Shown here: positions 24,451-33,280 of the stretch, piece after piece
How the letters are laid out: the number at the start of each line of letters is the position of its first letter
How positions within the stretch are numbered: position 1 is the stretch's first letter
Assembly (NCBI GenBank): GCA_002374055.1
Contig: DFLA01000002.1
Span: forward strand, 1 to 37,557
Length of the DNA stretch: 37,557 nucleotides
Direction: 5' to 3'
Source: Caryophanales bacterium UBA3631
GTDB lineage: Bacteria > Bacillota_I > Bacilli_A > RF39 > UBA660
Notes under the pieces: generated by a model
What the model was told of the DNA's origin: nothing
Seen by the model: only the letters and a program-made list of their open reading frames with translations
Database searches by the model: none
Translations under genes and position numbers: made by a program

Positions 24451-25058
24451 CTATATAGTCCTATTGCTTTTCCTAGTATTGTAATATTATCAAATATGAA
24501 TGGATCCATTGTATCGTTTTCTGGTTGAAGTCTAAAATGATCTTTTTCTTTATAGAATGTTTTTAGTGTTACTTCATTTTCATCAGTCATTGCGACTACT
24601 ATTTCACCGTTTCTAGCTGTGTTTCTTCTTTCTACTATTACTATGTCTCCGTCTAATATTCCTGCGTTTATCATTGATTCACCATCTACTTTTAGTGTGA
24701 ATACATCTTTGTTTTTTGGAACTAAATAACTTGGTAATTGGAAGTATTCATCAGGTCTTTCTATTGCTTCTATGGGATTACCTGCTGTAATTTTTCCAAG
24801 TAGTGGTACTTCAATAATGTTTTCGTTTTTTTCTTCGTATTCATTTTGTACTAATAGTTCTAATGCTCTGTTTTTTGAGTTTTCTTTTTTTATGTATCCT
24901 TTTTGTTCTAGTTTTGATAGGTGTACATGGATTGTTGCAGGGGATGATATTCCAAGCGCTGAACCTATTTCTCTTGTAGTAGGTGGATATCCATGTGAAA
25001 CTATGAATTTTTTTATGAATTGTAAAATCTCATCTTGTTTTTTTGTAAGTTCTTTCAT
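24441..25058 (-). CDS. lexA: SOS repressor LexA
   Basis: 205 aa, exactly the B. subtilis length. The winged helix-turn-helix has TREIGSALGISSPATIHVHLSKLEQKGYI. The self-cleavage site is Ala-Gly in GKITAGNPIEA; the catalytic Ser is in KVDGESMINAGI and the Lys in EVTLKTFYKE. It represses damage-response genes and is cleaved with RecA help. The ATG at 25058 follows AGGAGG; an upstream in-frame start at 25115 lies inside the promoter and is rejected. Two LexA-box-like sites stand in the divergent region upstream, so it probably represses itself and the small gene at 25185. Confidence 0.96.
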   Translation of the reverse strand: MKELTKKQDEILQFIKKFIVSHGYPPTTREIGSALGISSPATIHVHLSKLEQKGYIKKENSKNRALELLVQNEYEEKNENIIEVPLLGKITAGNPIEAIERPDEYFQLPSYLVPKNKDVFTLKVDGESMINAGILDGDIVIVERRNTARNGEIVVAMTDENEVTLKTFYKEKDHFRLQPENDTMDPFIFDNITILGKAIGLYRKI

Positions 25059-25082
25059 TTGAAACCTCCTTTTTATGTTTAC

Positions 25083-25111
25083 ATTATAACATGTAAATAT
25101 ATGTTTGTCAA
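25083..25111 (-). promoter_or_regulatory. Promoter of lexA
   Basis: Minus strand perfect TTGACA (25111-25106), 17 nt, perfect TATAAT (25088-25083); the -35 overlaps the LexA-like box at 25109-25122. Confidence 0.85.
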
Positions 25112-25122
25112 ACATTTGTTTA
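25109..25122. promoter_or_regulatory. LexA-box-like operator 1
   Basis: CAAAC-ATTT-GTTTA, close to the Firmicute box CGAACN4GTTCG, overlapping the lexA -35. Confidence 0.65.
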
Positions 25123-25131
25123 AATTTTATA

Positions 25132-25160
25132 TTGACACGAACAGTTGTTTGTGATAAAAT
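25132..25160 (+). promoter_or_regulatory. SOS promoter with LexA box filling the spacer
   Basis: TTGACA (25132-25137), 17 nt, TAAAAT (25155-25160). The box CGAAC-AGTT-GTTTG (25138-25151) begins at the first base of the spacer. Confidence 0.85.
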
Positions 25161-25184
25161 AATTTCAGAAAGGGAGAGATTAGT

Positions 25185-25319
25185 ATGTTAGAAGTTTTAA
25201 AAAGCAAAGTTATGATTTTATTTGCTGTACTTGTTATAGGAGTGGTTTTTATTGATTGTTCTTTCAATAATAATTTAGAAGAGGTTCAGGAACCGACTAA
25301 TCTTGTTCTGAATTCCTAG
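25185..25319 (+). CDS. Small LexA-controlled membrane peptide, YneA/SidA-like position
   Basis: 44 aa. After MLEVLKSK comes one membrane helix (VMILFAVLVIGVVFID), then a short acidic tail with a single Cys and no LysM domain. AGAAAGGGAGAG gives a strong ribosome site. In B. subtilis the gene divergent from lexA is yneA, a division inhibitor with a membrane helix and LysM; this one keeps the place, the operator and the helix, but it is much shorter, nearer in size to Caulobacter SidA. An SOS division inhibitor is a reasonable inference, not proven. A terminator overlaps the stop. Confidence 0.75.
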   Translation: MLEVLKSKVMILFAVLVIGVVFIDCSFNNNLEEVQEPTNLVLNS

Positions 25320-25355
25320 GTATTTATTGAAATACTTTTTTTTTTATTATATAAT
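25320..25355 (+). promoter_or_regulatory. Overlapping terminator (SOS peptide) and promoter (holA)
   Basis: GTATTT, loop ATTG, AAATAC and ten T (25320-25345) form a terminator; TTGAAA (25327-25332) inside it, 17 nt, TATAAT (25350-25355) form the holA promoter. Confidence 0.75.
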
Positions 25356-25372
25356 TTTTATTAGGTGGTAGC

Positions 25373-26281
25373 ATGATATATTTGTTCTATGGAGAAGAGG
25401 AATTTTTAATTGATTCTGAGATTAAAAAACTTATTAGTAAAAATAAAATTGATAATAATTCTATTAGTAGATATGATTTAGAAGTAGATAGTATTAAGAG
25501 TGTTATTGATGATGCATGTACTATATCATTGTTTGATGATAAAAAGTTTATTATTGTTTATAATTTTGATAAGCTTTTAAAAGATGATGAGAAGTTATTA
25601 AGTGAATTTATTAATAATATAGGTGAGGTTATTATTATTTTTGTTGCTTCTAAGTTGGATGATAGGAAGAAGATTGTTAAGGAGATTAAAAAGATTTCTA
25701 CTTCAAAGGAATTTAATAAGAATAAAAATATTAGTAATACTGTAAGAAGTATGTTTGATGATTATAAGGTTGATTATAAGACTGTTGATTTATTAATTAG
25801 TATGGTTGGTAATGATTTAAGAATTTTGAGTCAAGAGGTAGAGAAGTTAAAGACTTATAAAGATGATAAAGAGATTACTTATCAGGATGTACTTGATTTA
25901 GCTAGTAGTGGAGATAATGATGATATTTTTGATTTGATAAATTATATTGTTATTAAGGATAAGGAAAAGGCAATGGAGTGTTATAGTAGTCTTCTTAGAA
26001 GAAATGAAGAACCTATTAAGATTATTATTAGTTTAGCTAATCAGTTTAGATTATTATATCAATGTAAGGAATTATATAAAAAGGGTAATGGTGAGGATAG
26101 TATTTCTAAGATTTTGGATGTTCATCCTTATAGGGTAAAGTTAGCTTTGGATAAGTGCCGTAATTATAGCAGTCGTGTATTACTTGATTATTTATTGGAG
26201 TTAGCTGATATTGATTCTAAAATTAAGAATGGTTTAATTGATAAGAGTTTAGCTTTAGAATTATTTATTTTGGGGAATTAA
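25373..26281 (+). CDS. holA: DNA polymerase III subunit delta
   Basis: 302 aa. Delta opens the sliding clamp within the clamp loader. MIYLFYGEEEFLIDSEIKKLI is the family start, ISLFDDKKFIIVYNFDKLL and VGNDLRILSQEVEKLKTY are the next conserved blocks, and RRNEEPIKIIISLANQFRLLYQCKELYKKG plus HPYRVKLALDKCRNYS make the C-terminal collar domain. Start follows TTAGGTGG. It ends at a terminator shared with the convergent rarA. Confidence 0.9.
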   Translation: MIYLFYGEEEFLIDSEIKKLISKNKIDNNSISRYDLEVDSIKSVIDDACTISLFDDKKFIIVYNFDKLLKDDEKLLSEFINNIGEVIIIFVASKLDDRKKIVKEIKKISTSKEFNKNKNISNTVRSMFDDYKVDYKTVDLLISMVGNDLRILSQEVEKLKTYKDDKEITYQDVLDLASSGDNDDIFDLINYIVIKDKEKAMECYSSLLRRNEEPIKIIISLANQFRLLYQCKELYKKGNGEDSISKILDVHPYRVKLALDKCRNYSSRVLLDYLLELADIDSKIKNGLIDKSLALELFILGN

Positions 26282-26314
26282 AAACACAAAGGTTTTAGTC
26301 TTTGTGTTTATTTT
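26282..26314. terminator. Bidirectional terminator, holA / rarA
   Basis: AAACACAAAG pairs with CTTTGTGTTT around GTTTTAGT; T-rich on one side, A-rich on the other. The rarA stop lies in the hairpin. Confidence 0.8.
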
Positions 26315-27509
26315 TTTCTATAGCCATCAATATTTTTTCTAGTTGGTTTTCATATTTATTGTTTTTTGGAATATAGTATTTTCTATTTTTTAGTTTTGGG
26401 GGCAAGTATTCTTGATTTACCCAGTTATTTGGATAGTCGTGTGGATATTTATAATCAGGAGAGTTTGTTTTTATATGATTTGGAACACTATAGTAGTTTC
26501 CTTTTTCTATGTCTTGTAGAGCCAGATTAAGTCCTGTATATGCACTATTTGATTTAGGAGAAAGTGCTAGGTCTATTACCATTACTGCTAGTGGAATTCG
26601 AGCTTCTGGTAGTCCTAATCTTTCACATGCATTTATACATGCATCTACTCTTGGTCCCATATTTGGGTTTGCGAGTCCTATATCTTCATAAGCAATAACA
26701 CTCATTCTTCTATATATTATGTCTAGGTCTTCTGCTTCTATTAAACATGCAAGGTAGTAGAGTGCGGCATTTACATCTGATCCTCTAATTGATTTTTGAA
26801 AAGCACTTATTACGTCATAGTGTCCATCTTCATTGTTATCATAAAAAGATGTTGGTTTATTGTTTATTTTTTTTAATAGTTCTAGATTTATTATTTGATC
26901 GTTAGTAGAGTAGTAAGCTAGTTCTAAAAGGTTATACGCATATCTTAAATCTCCACCTGAACATTTAGCTATATAGTTAATTGATTCTTCATCTATTTTT
27001 ATATTTTTTAATATGTCTTTTTTTATGCATTTATTTAGTGCTTCTACTATGTCTTTTTTTTCTAATTCTTTTAGTTCGAATATTTGACATCTTGATCTTA
27101 TGGCAGGATTAATTTTATGATATGGATTTGATGTTGTCATTCCTATTAGTGTTATTAATCCGTTTTCTAGGTATGGAAGCATTAGGTCTTGTTTGTCTTT
27201 ATTCATTCTATGTATTTCATCCATTACTACTATCATGTTTCCATACATTTTTGCTTCTTCTATTACTATATCGAAGTCTTTTTTTGTATTTATTACCGCG
27301 TTTAATTTTCTATATCTTAGGTCAAGTTCTTCGCATATTGCTTCTGCGATTGTTGTTTTTCCAATACCAGGTTTTCCATATAGTATCATTGAGAATATTT
27401 TTTTGTTTTTTACTAGGTTATATAGTATTTGATTTTTTCCTATTAAGTGTTGTTGACCTATTATGTCTTCAATTTTTTTAGGTCTTAATTGTATCGCTAA
27501 AGGTTCCAT
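26295..27509 (-). CDS. rarA: Replication-associated recombination protein A (RarA/MgsA), AAA+ ATPase
   Basis: 404 aa. Clamp-loader-like AAA+ ATPase acting at stalled forks. MEPLAIQLRPKKIEDIIGQQHLIG is the conserved opening; Walker A is YGKPGIGKTTIAEAI, Walker B is MIVVMDEIHRMNK, sensor 1 is LIGMTTSNPY, and SRCQIFEL contains the Arg finger region. The C-terminal tetramerisation part has FQKSIRGSDVNAALYYLACLIEAEDLDIIYRR and LPEARIPLAVMVIDLALSPKSN. The start follows TTGGTGAT. Confidence 0.95.
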   Translation of the reverse strand: MEPLAIQLRPKKIEDIIGQQHLIGKNQILYNLVKNKKIFSMILYGKPGIGKTTIAEAICEELDLRYRKLNAVINTKKDFDIVIEEAKMYGNMIVVMDEIHRMNKDKQDLMLPYLENGLITLIGMTTSNPYHKINPAIRSRCQIFELKELEKKDIVEALNKCIKKDILKNIKIDEESINYIAKCSGGDLRYAYNLLELAYYSTNDQIINLELLKKINNKPTSFYDNNEDGHYDVISAFQKSIRGSDVNAALYYLACLIEAEDLDIIYRRMSVIAYEDIGLANPNMGPRVDACINACERLGLPEARIPLAVMVIDLALSPKSNSAYTGLNLALQDIEKGNYYSVPNHIKTNSPDYKYPHDYPNNWVNQEYLPPKLKNRKYYIPKNNKYENQLEKILMAIEKNKHKD

Positions 27510-27614
27510 AAAATCACCAATATTATTTTAGCAGAATTTTTTTTTTATGTATATAAAAAGGTATTAATATTTTTTTTGAAATGTGTTAAAATATTATTAG
27601 TGTAGGTGAGTTAT

Positions 27615-28490
27615 ATGTTAGATGGTATTGATAGAGCTTTGGTTTTTTTGTTAAATCATAATAAGATTAGTCGTGAACAATATTCTGGTTTATATTTATA
27701 TTATAGAAATTTACTAGGAACAAACAGTTATAATCTTGATATTATAAAGAATGATTTGAAATATTTATTTCAAGATAGTAGTTATGTTAATTCTATTTTA
27801 TCTAGAAAAAGTGAAAATAATATAAATCAAGTTTCTGATAATCTAAATAATATTAGTTTGGTTGATGTTTATGATTTTAAAAGGGGCGAGCAGAATTATA
27901 TTAAGCTTAGTTATAGTGATGGTAGTATAAGAATTTTTGAAAATAATTTAAAGAAAAATGGTGTTAGTTATACGGGCAAGGAAATTTTTGATGTTCTTAG
28001 AAATAAGTATAATGAAAATGATATAACTCGTGTTTTTCATGATTTTATTAAGGATTCTATAGAAGTTAAGTTGTATGATTTTAGAGATTTGTCAAATAAA
28101 AACTTTTATAATCAATTATCTTCTGGTGAACAGCAATGTGTTAATGAAGTTATGCGTTGTTATCCTGATAAGAATGTTTTGAGTGGACCTTCTAGTAATA
28201 TGTTTATTGTTCGCGATTTAAATGAGGGTGATTTATTAGTTCAGGTAGATATTGTTGATGGCGTGTATCAGGTAAGGCCTATAGTTGGAAAATCTATTAA
28301 TGATGATTCTTTATCTTCTAGTGATATGTCTAATTCTATTAGTCATCAAAAGACTTTGAGTACTTTGGCAGGAAGAATGTTTTCTGATCGCGGTGAGACA
28401 GGTTTTGTAACATTGCTTTTATCTATTTTTTTAGCTGGTATTAGTAGTGGTATTATATTTATGATAATTTTGAATTTTTTGGCTAATTAA
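27615..28490 (+). CDS. Unknown protein with a C-terminal membrane anchor
   Basis: 291 aa, not recognised. Residues 1-260 are soluble with an N-terminal helical part (MLDGIDRALVFLLNHNKISREQYSGLYLYYRNLL) and a mixed region (LYDFRDLSNKNFYNQLSSGEQQCVNEVMRCYP). Residues 262-288 are one membrane helix (FVTLLLSIFLAGISSGIIFMII), so it is probably tail-anchored with the bulk in the cytoplasm. Start at 27615 follows TAGGTGAG; an extended -10 TGTTAAAAT lies about 25 nt upstream. A glucosyltransferase-like membrane protein follows after 12 nt, suggesting a shared job at the membrane. Confidence 0.7.
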   Translation: MLDGIDRALVFLLNHNKISREQYSGLYLYYRNLLGTNSYNLDIIKNDLKYLFQDSSYVNSILSRKSENNINQVSDNLNNISLVDVYDFKRGEQNYIKLSYSDGSIRIFENNLKKNGVSYTGKEIFDVLRNKYNENDITRVFHDFIKDSIEVKLYDFRDLSNKNFYNQLSSGEQQCVNEVMRCYPDKNVLSGPSSNMFIVRDLNEGDLLVQVDIVDGVYQVRPIVGKSINDDSLSSSDMSNSISHQKTLSTLAGRMFSDRGETGFVTLLLSIFLAGISSGIIFMIILNFLAN

Positions 28491-28502
28491 CGGGGTGTTT
28501 TG

Positions 28503-30002
28503 ATGAAGTCTTATGATTATTACATAGATAAATTGAAAGAAAAGATTGATTTGAATGATAGATTTATAATAGTAACTGTTTTTCTTTCTTCTATTATAAA
28601 TTATATATATATGCTTACTCATCAATGTTTGAGTCATGATGGCCTTTTTAATGGTCCAATATATACGTCTGGTGAGTGGGAAATGGCTTTAGGGAGACCG
28701 TTTTTAATACTAATTGATAAGCTTAGAGGTGGCCTTGTTGCTTCTAGTGTTATTTTTGTTATTGCGGTAGCGTGTATATGTTTAACTTTAATGCTTATAA
28801 AGAGAATTTTTAAAATTGATAAAAAGGTATTACTTTTTTTACTTTCTGTTTTATTGGTTGTTTTTCCTACTGTTGCGGATGGAGCTTTATATATTTATTG
28901 TTTTGATGGTTATTGTATTTCGATGTTGCTTGCAACGTTAGGTGCTTATTTAGTTATCAGAAAGAAGTATTTGTTTTCAATTTTTTTTGTTGTGTGTTCA
29001 TTGTCATTATATCAGGCGTATATAAGTATGACTATTTCATTAGTCCTTGTATATTTTATTATTCAATTGTTGGATGGTAAGGGTAGTTTAAAAGATTTTT
29101 TTAAGTCTATAATTGTTATTTTTATAGGGGTAGTTACATATTTTATATGTTTGAGGTTTGGAATGCATATTTTGAATAGAAATTTAGCTGATTATAAGGG
29201 TGCGAATTCTATTGGATTTAATATGATTTTTGATATTCCTGGTAATATTGTTGAGTGTTATAAGGATTTTTTTGCTTATTTATTTGGTGACAGTATTGTT
29301 TTGAATTTTTATTATAAGCGTAATGTTTTTAATTTGATTATGTTTTCTTTGTTGGTTTTGGTTATTATTTTTAGGTTGTTTAAATTAAAAAAAATACAGT
29401 CTTTATTGATTGTATTGGGATTGGTTTTAATTCCTATTTTTGTATGTGTTATGGATATTATAGCTGGTGATACAAGTATAATTATTTTGACTTCAATTGG
29501 TTTTTATGTGTTTTATTTATTAGCATTATTAGTTATTGATAGATATTCTTATTTTAATGTTTTTAGGAATATTTGTGTTGTTTCGTTTGGTATATTAATT
29601 TTTACTTTATTTTTATCTGATAATGCTGAATTTATGGTAAGACAGGATGTTCATAATAATTTTTATTATAATACTTCTATTGCTCTTAATAAGGCTTTAT
29701 TACTTGATGGATATAATGATGATATGAAGTGGATGTTTAATAGTATTTATATTTATGATTCTTCTTTGAAGGAGTTGAGTTTAGGTTTTGTTTCTGATCA
29801 GAATGAATCGTATGATAATTTTAGAGGCTTAGCTGGAATAAGAGTTTTTTATGAGAGGTATTTTGGAAAGAAAATTGATCTTGTTGATTATGAAACTTAT
29901 AGTAGTATATTAAGTACAAATGAGTTTAAAAATCTGAAGGTGGGTTCTGTAAAAATAATTGATAATGTGATTGTTGTTAAGACTAGTAATTATTGGTATT
30001 AA
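28503..30002 (+). CDS. GtrII-type membrane glucosyltransferase-like protein
   Basis: 499 aa with about ten membrane helices. MLTHQCLSHDGLFNGP with an acidic residue after the first helix, followed by GEWEMALGRPFLILIDKLRGGLVASSVIFV, resembles the glucosyl transferase GtrII domain (PF14264) that uses polyprenyl-linked sugar to decorate surface glycans. The C-terminal 110 residues are outside the membrane and not recognised. ATG 28503 follows GGGGTG. It sits 12 nt behind the tail-anchored protein and ends in a terminator shared with rpmB. Donor and acceptor are unknown. Confidence 0.7.
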   Translation: MKSYDYYIDKLKEKIDLNDRFIIVTVFLSSIINYIYMLTHQCLSHDGLFNGPIYTSGEWEMALGRPFLILIDKLRGGLVASSVIFVIAVACICLTLMLIKRIFKIDKKVLLFLLSVLLVVFPTVADGALYIYCFDGYCISMLLATLGAYLVIRKKYLFSIFFVVCSLSLYQAYISMTISLVLVYFIIQLLDGKGSLKDFFKSIIVIFIGVVTYFICLRFGMHILNRNLADYKGANSIGFNMIFDIPGNIVECYKDFFAYLFGDSIVLNFYYKRNVFNLIMFSLLVLVIIFRLFKLKKIQSLLIVLGLVLIPIFVCVMDIIAGDTSIIILTSIGFYVFYLLALLVIDRYSYFNVFRNICVVSFGILIFTLFLSDNAEFMVRQDVHNNFYYNTSIALNKALLLDGYNDDMKWMFNSIYIYDSSLKELSLGFVSDQNESYDNFRGLAGIRVFYERYFGKKIDLVDYETYSSILSTNEFKNLKVGSVKIIDNVIVVKTSNYWY

Positions 30003-30004
30003 AA

Positions 30005-30048
30005 AAACAAGTAATTAAGCGTTTTCTACTTCTTTACTTGTTTTTTTT
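30005..30048. terminator. Bidirectional terminator, GtrII-like gene / rpmB
   Basis: ACAAGTAA (30007-30014) pairs with TTACTTGT (30034-30041), flanked by A and T runs; the last codons of rpmB are in the long loop. Confidence 0.75.
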
Positions 30049-30203
30049 AATGTTCTTAATTCTCTTGCTGACATTCTAATTGTTTCACCATTATCTAATT
30101 TTACTTTTTGTAGATTTGGTTTTTGCATGTGCTTTGTAGCGTTACAAGCATGACTTCTTCTATTTCCTGATAAAGGTTTTTTTTCAGTTATTTTTCTTGC
30201 CAT
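30015..30203 (-). CDS. rpmB: 50S ribosomal protein bL28
   Basis: 62 aa, basic. [24 protein letters not shown] is the bL28 start; [27 protein letters not shown] completes the fold. The two N-terminal Cys of zinc-binding forms are missing, so this is a zinc-independent version. The start at 30203 follows AAAAGGAGGC; an upstream in-frame start at 30230 is rejected. Promoter TTGACT/TAAAGT at 30273-30245. Confidence 0.95.
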   Translation of the reverse strand: MARKITEKKPLSGNRRSHACNATKHMQKPNLQKVKLDNGETIRMSARELRTLKKTSKEVENA

Positions 30204-30244
30204 ATATTTTGCCTCCTTTTTTATAAACATGCATCTGCCTTATA

Positions 30245-30273
30245 ACTTTATCATAATTAGCAAAATAAGTCAA
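30245..30273 (-). promoter_or_regulatory. Promoter of rpmB
   Basis: Minus strand TTGACT (30273-30268), 17 nt, TAAAGT (30250-30245) with a TGA extended -10. Confidence 0.65.
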
Positions 30274-30338
30274 ATATTTCTTTAAAATATTTAAAAATTA
30301 AGTTAATTGTGATACTATTTATATAGGATGTGATTTTC

Positions 30339-33221
30339 ATGTATACACCACTTAATATTAAAACTGAAAATAGTATTTTATCTAGTTTGATAAGAATTGA
30401 TGATTTAATTGAGTTTGCAATAAATCATAATATTAAGTCATTAACTATTACTGATAATAAGATGTATGGTGCTTATTATTTTTATAAAAAGTGTAAGAGT
30501 TGTGGTATTAAGCCTATTATTGGTTTAGATGTTTTAGTTGATGGTGTTAATATTATTTTATATTGTAAGAATTATAATGGTTATAAGAATTTACTTAAAT
30601 TAGTTTCTTTGGATAGTGTTTCAATAGAAGATATTAATAATTATAGTGGTGATTTGATTTGTATTGTTCCTTATAAATCTTTTTCTTTATATGATAGATT
30701 AGTTAAGATGTTTTCTGATATTTTTATAAGTTATAGTAGTATTGATGAAATGAATAGATTAAGCTATGATAATTTGGTTTATATGAATGATATTTTATGT
30801 TTGTCTAAGAGTGATTTAAAATATTTAAGTTTTTTAGATGCTATTAAGAATGGTAGTAGTGTTAGTGGTACTCTTAAGTATGAGTCTAATTATTTAGTTT
30901 TATTTGATGATGTTAAGAAATTATATCCAAATCATTTAGATAATAATTATAAGATTGGTGATATGTGTAATTTGGAGATTAAGTTAGAACGTGATTTGTT
31001 GCCTCGTTATGATTGTCCTGATGGAATGGATAGTTATAGTTATTTAAAGAGGTTATGTGTAGATGGCTTGAAGCGATTATTTGGTGATACTGTATCTAAA
31101 AAGTATGTAGATAGACTTAAGTATGAGTTGGATGTTATTAATAAAATGGGTTTTTGTAATTATTTTTTAGTTGTTTCTGATTATGTAACTTACGCGAAGT
31201 CTCAAGGTATTTTAGTTGGACCTGGAAGAGGTTCTGCAGCAGGTTCTTTGGTTTCTTATGTTTTAGGTATTACTACTATTGATCCTATAAAGTATGATTT
31301 ATTGTTTGAGAGGTTTTTAAATCCTGAACGTGTTACTATGCCTGATATTGATATTGATTTTGAGTTTACTAGAAGGCAAGAAGTTGTAGATTATTGTATT
31401 AGTAAGTATGGTGAGAAAAGGGTTTGTCCTATTATTACTTTTGGAACATTAGCAGCTAAACAGTCGATTCGTGATGTTGGAAGATGTTTAGAAATTCCTC
31501 TTAAGACTATTGATAGATTGTGTTCTATGATTGATTCTAAGTTAGATTTGAAGAAAAATTATGATAGTAATGTTAGATTAAAAAATTTTTTGAGTACTGA
31601 TAAGGAACTAGTTAATTTATATCGTATTGCGTCTCGTTTAGAGGGTTTGAAGAGGCACACAAGTATTCATGCTGCTGGTATTGTTATGTCTTGTTGTGAT
31701 TTGGATCTAATTATTCCTCTTGATAAAAGTCATGAGTTTTATACTACTGGTTATTCTATGGAGTTTTTAGAGGAATTGGGTTTATTAAAAATGGATTTTC
31801 TTGCTTTAAAGAATCTAACTTTGATTAATGATGTTTTAAAAGAGGTTGGTATTGATTTTGATGATATTCCTAATGATGATCAAGCTACTTTGAAGTTGTT
31901 TCAAAGTGGTAATACTAGTGGAATTTTTCAGTTTGAGAGTAGTGGAATGATTAGTTTTCTTAAGAAGTTTAAACCTAGTAGTTTTGAAGATATTGTTTCT
32001 TCTATTGCACTTTATAGACCTGGACCTATGTCTAATATTGATTCTTTTATTAAGCGTAAGAGGGGTATAGAAAAAATTGATTATATTGATCCAGTGTTGG
32101 AACCTATTTTAAAGAGTACTTATGGTATTATTGTTTATCAGGAACAAATTATGATGATTGCGCAGGTTATGGCTGGTTATTCTTTTGGTGAAGCTGATAT
32201 TTTAAGGCGTGCGATGAGTAAGAAAAAGGAAGATGTTTTAATTCATGAGAAGGATAAGTTTATTAATGGAGCTATTTCTTTGGGGCATGATAAGGATAAG
32301 GCTAATCGTATATATGAGTTAATTTTGAAGTTTGCTTCTTATGGATTTAATAGGGCTCATAGTGTTTCTTATGCGATGATTTCTTATAGAATTGCTTATT
32401 TAAAGGAACATTATCCTTTAGTATTTATGAAGCATTTATTAAATAGTAATATTGGTAGTGAGGTTAAGACTCGTGATTATGTTTATGAGTGTAAGAGCCG
32501 TGGTATTAATATTTTAAAACCTGATATTAATATAAGTGGTCTTAATTATGTTTTACATAATGGTTATTTAGTTTATCCTCTTAGTTCTATTAAGAGAATT
32601 GGTTATCAGTCTGTTTTAAAGATAATTGAAAGTAGGGATGTTCCTTTTAAGGATATTTTTGATTTTGTTAAGAGGTGTTCTTTTAAGAGTATTGGAAGGG
32701 ATGTTTTTACTAGTTTGGTGTTTGCTGGATGTTTTGAAACACTCGGATATAATAAGAGAACTTTAATTGAAAATTTGGATAAGATTTTGAATTTTAGTGA
32801 TTTGGGTGAATTACTTTCTGATGATATGTTACCTATTTTGGATGAATATCCTGAATATGATGATAAGTTTCTTATGGAGAAGGAGTTTGAAATATTTGGA
32901 TTTTATGTTAGTAATCATCCCGTTACTTCTTATAAGAAAAAGTATAATTCAATTAATTTAAGTGAGATATCTAATTATTTTGATAAAGTTATTGATATTG
33001 TAGTTTATGTTGATAGGATTAGAGAGGTTGATACTAAGAAGGGTGAAAAAATGTGTTTTATTACTGGCAGTGATGAGGTTAGTAGTATTGATGTGGTTTT
33101 TTTTCCTAAGGTTTATAATGGTGGCATTAAACTTCATGATATACTTTATTTAAATGGTAGGGTTGAAAAGAGAAATGGTAGTTATCAATTTGTTGTTAAT
33201 AGGGTAAATGAAATAGTTTAA
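30339..33221 (+). CDS. dnaE: DNA polymerase III subunit alpha, DnaE type
   Basis: 960 aa. The PHP domain comes first; the metal-binding His of active PHP domains (LHVHTEYS, TDHG) are replaced (LNIKTENS, TDNKMYG), so it should be inactive. The polymerase core has GPGRGSAAGSLVSYVLGIT and the catalytic acids in PDIDIDFEF (Asp336, 338, 340), then RHTSIHAAGIVMS, ALYRPGPM, YQEQIMMIAQVMAGYSFGEADILRRAMSKKK and ASYGFNRAHSVSYAMISY. A helix-hairpin-helix and an OB fold end the protein. Shorter than B. subtilis DnaE (about 1115). ATG 30339 follows AGGATGTGAT; the GTG at 30330 is inside that site. Confidence 0.95.
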   Translation: MYTPLNIKTENSILSSLIRIDDLIEFAINHNIKSLTITDNKMYGAYYFYKKCKSCGIKPIIGLDVLVDGVNIILYCKNYNGYKNLLKLVSLDSVSIEDINNYSGDLICIVPYKSFSLYDRLVKMFSDIFISYSSIDEMNRLSYDNLVYMNDILCLSKSDLKYLSFLDAIKNGSSVSGTLKYESNYLVLFDDVKKLYPNHLDNNYKIGDMCNLEIKLERDLLPRYDCPDGMDSYSYLKRLCVDGLKRLFGDTVSKKYVDRLKYELDVINKMGFCNYFLVVSDYVTYAKSQGILVGPGRGSAAGSLVSYVLGITTIDPIKYDLLFERFLNPERVTMPDIDIDFEFTRRQEVVDYCISKYGEKRVCPIITFGTLAAKQSIRDVGRCLEIPLKTIDRLCSMIDSKLDLKKNYDSNVRLKNFLSTDKELVNLYRIASRLEGLKRHTSIHAAGIVMSCCDLDLIIPLDKSHEFYTTGYSMEFLEELGLLKMDFLALKNLTLINDVLKEVGIDFDDIPNDDQATLKLFQSGNTSGIFQFESSGMISFLKKFKPSSFEDIVSSIALYRPGPMSNIDSFIKRKRGIEKIDYIDPVLEPILKSTYGIIVYQEQIMMIAQVMAGYSFGEADILRRAMSKKKEDVLIHEKDKFINGAISLGHDKDKANRIYELILKFASYGFNRAHSVSYAMISYRIAYLKEHYPLVFMKHLLNSNIGSEVKTRDYVYECKSRGINILKPDINISGLNYVLHNGYLVYPLSSIKRIGYQSVLKIIESRDVPFKDIFDFVKRCSFKSIGRDVFTSLVFAGCFETLGYNKRTLIENLDKILNFSDLGELLSDDMLPILDEYPEYDDKFLMEKEFEIFGFYVSNHPVTSYKKKYNSINLSEISNYFDKVIDIVVYVDRIREVDTKKGEKMCFITGSDEVSSIDVVFFPKVYNGGIKLHDILYLNGRVEKRNGSYQFVVNRVNEIV

Positions 33222-33255
33222 GATACTTGATAAAAGTATCTTTTTTTTGTATAAT
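33222..33255 (+). promoter_or_regulatory. Overlapping terminator (dnaE) and promoter (prepilin-like gene)
   Basis: GATACTT, loop GATAA, AAGTATC and eight T (33222-33248) terminate dnaE; TTGATA (33227-33232) across the loop, 17 nt, TATAAT (33250-33255) form the next promoter. Confidence 0.8.
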
Positions 33256-33280
33256 TTTATTAGGATAGGAAATGATTTTT

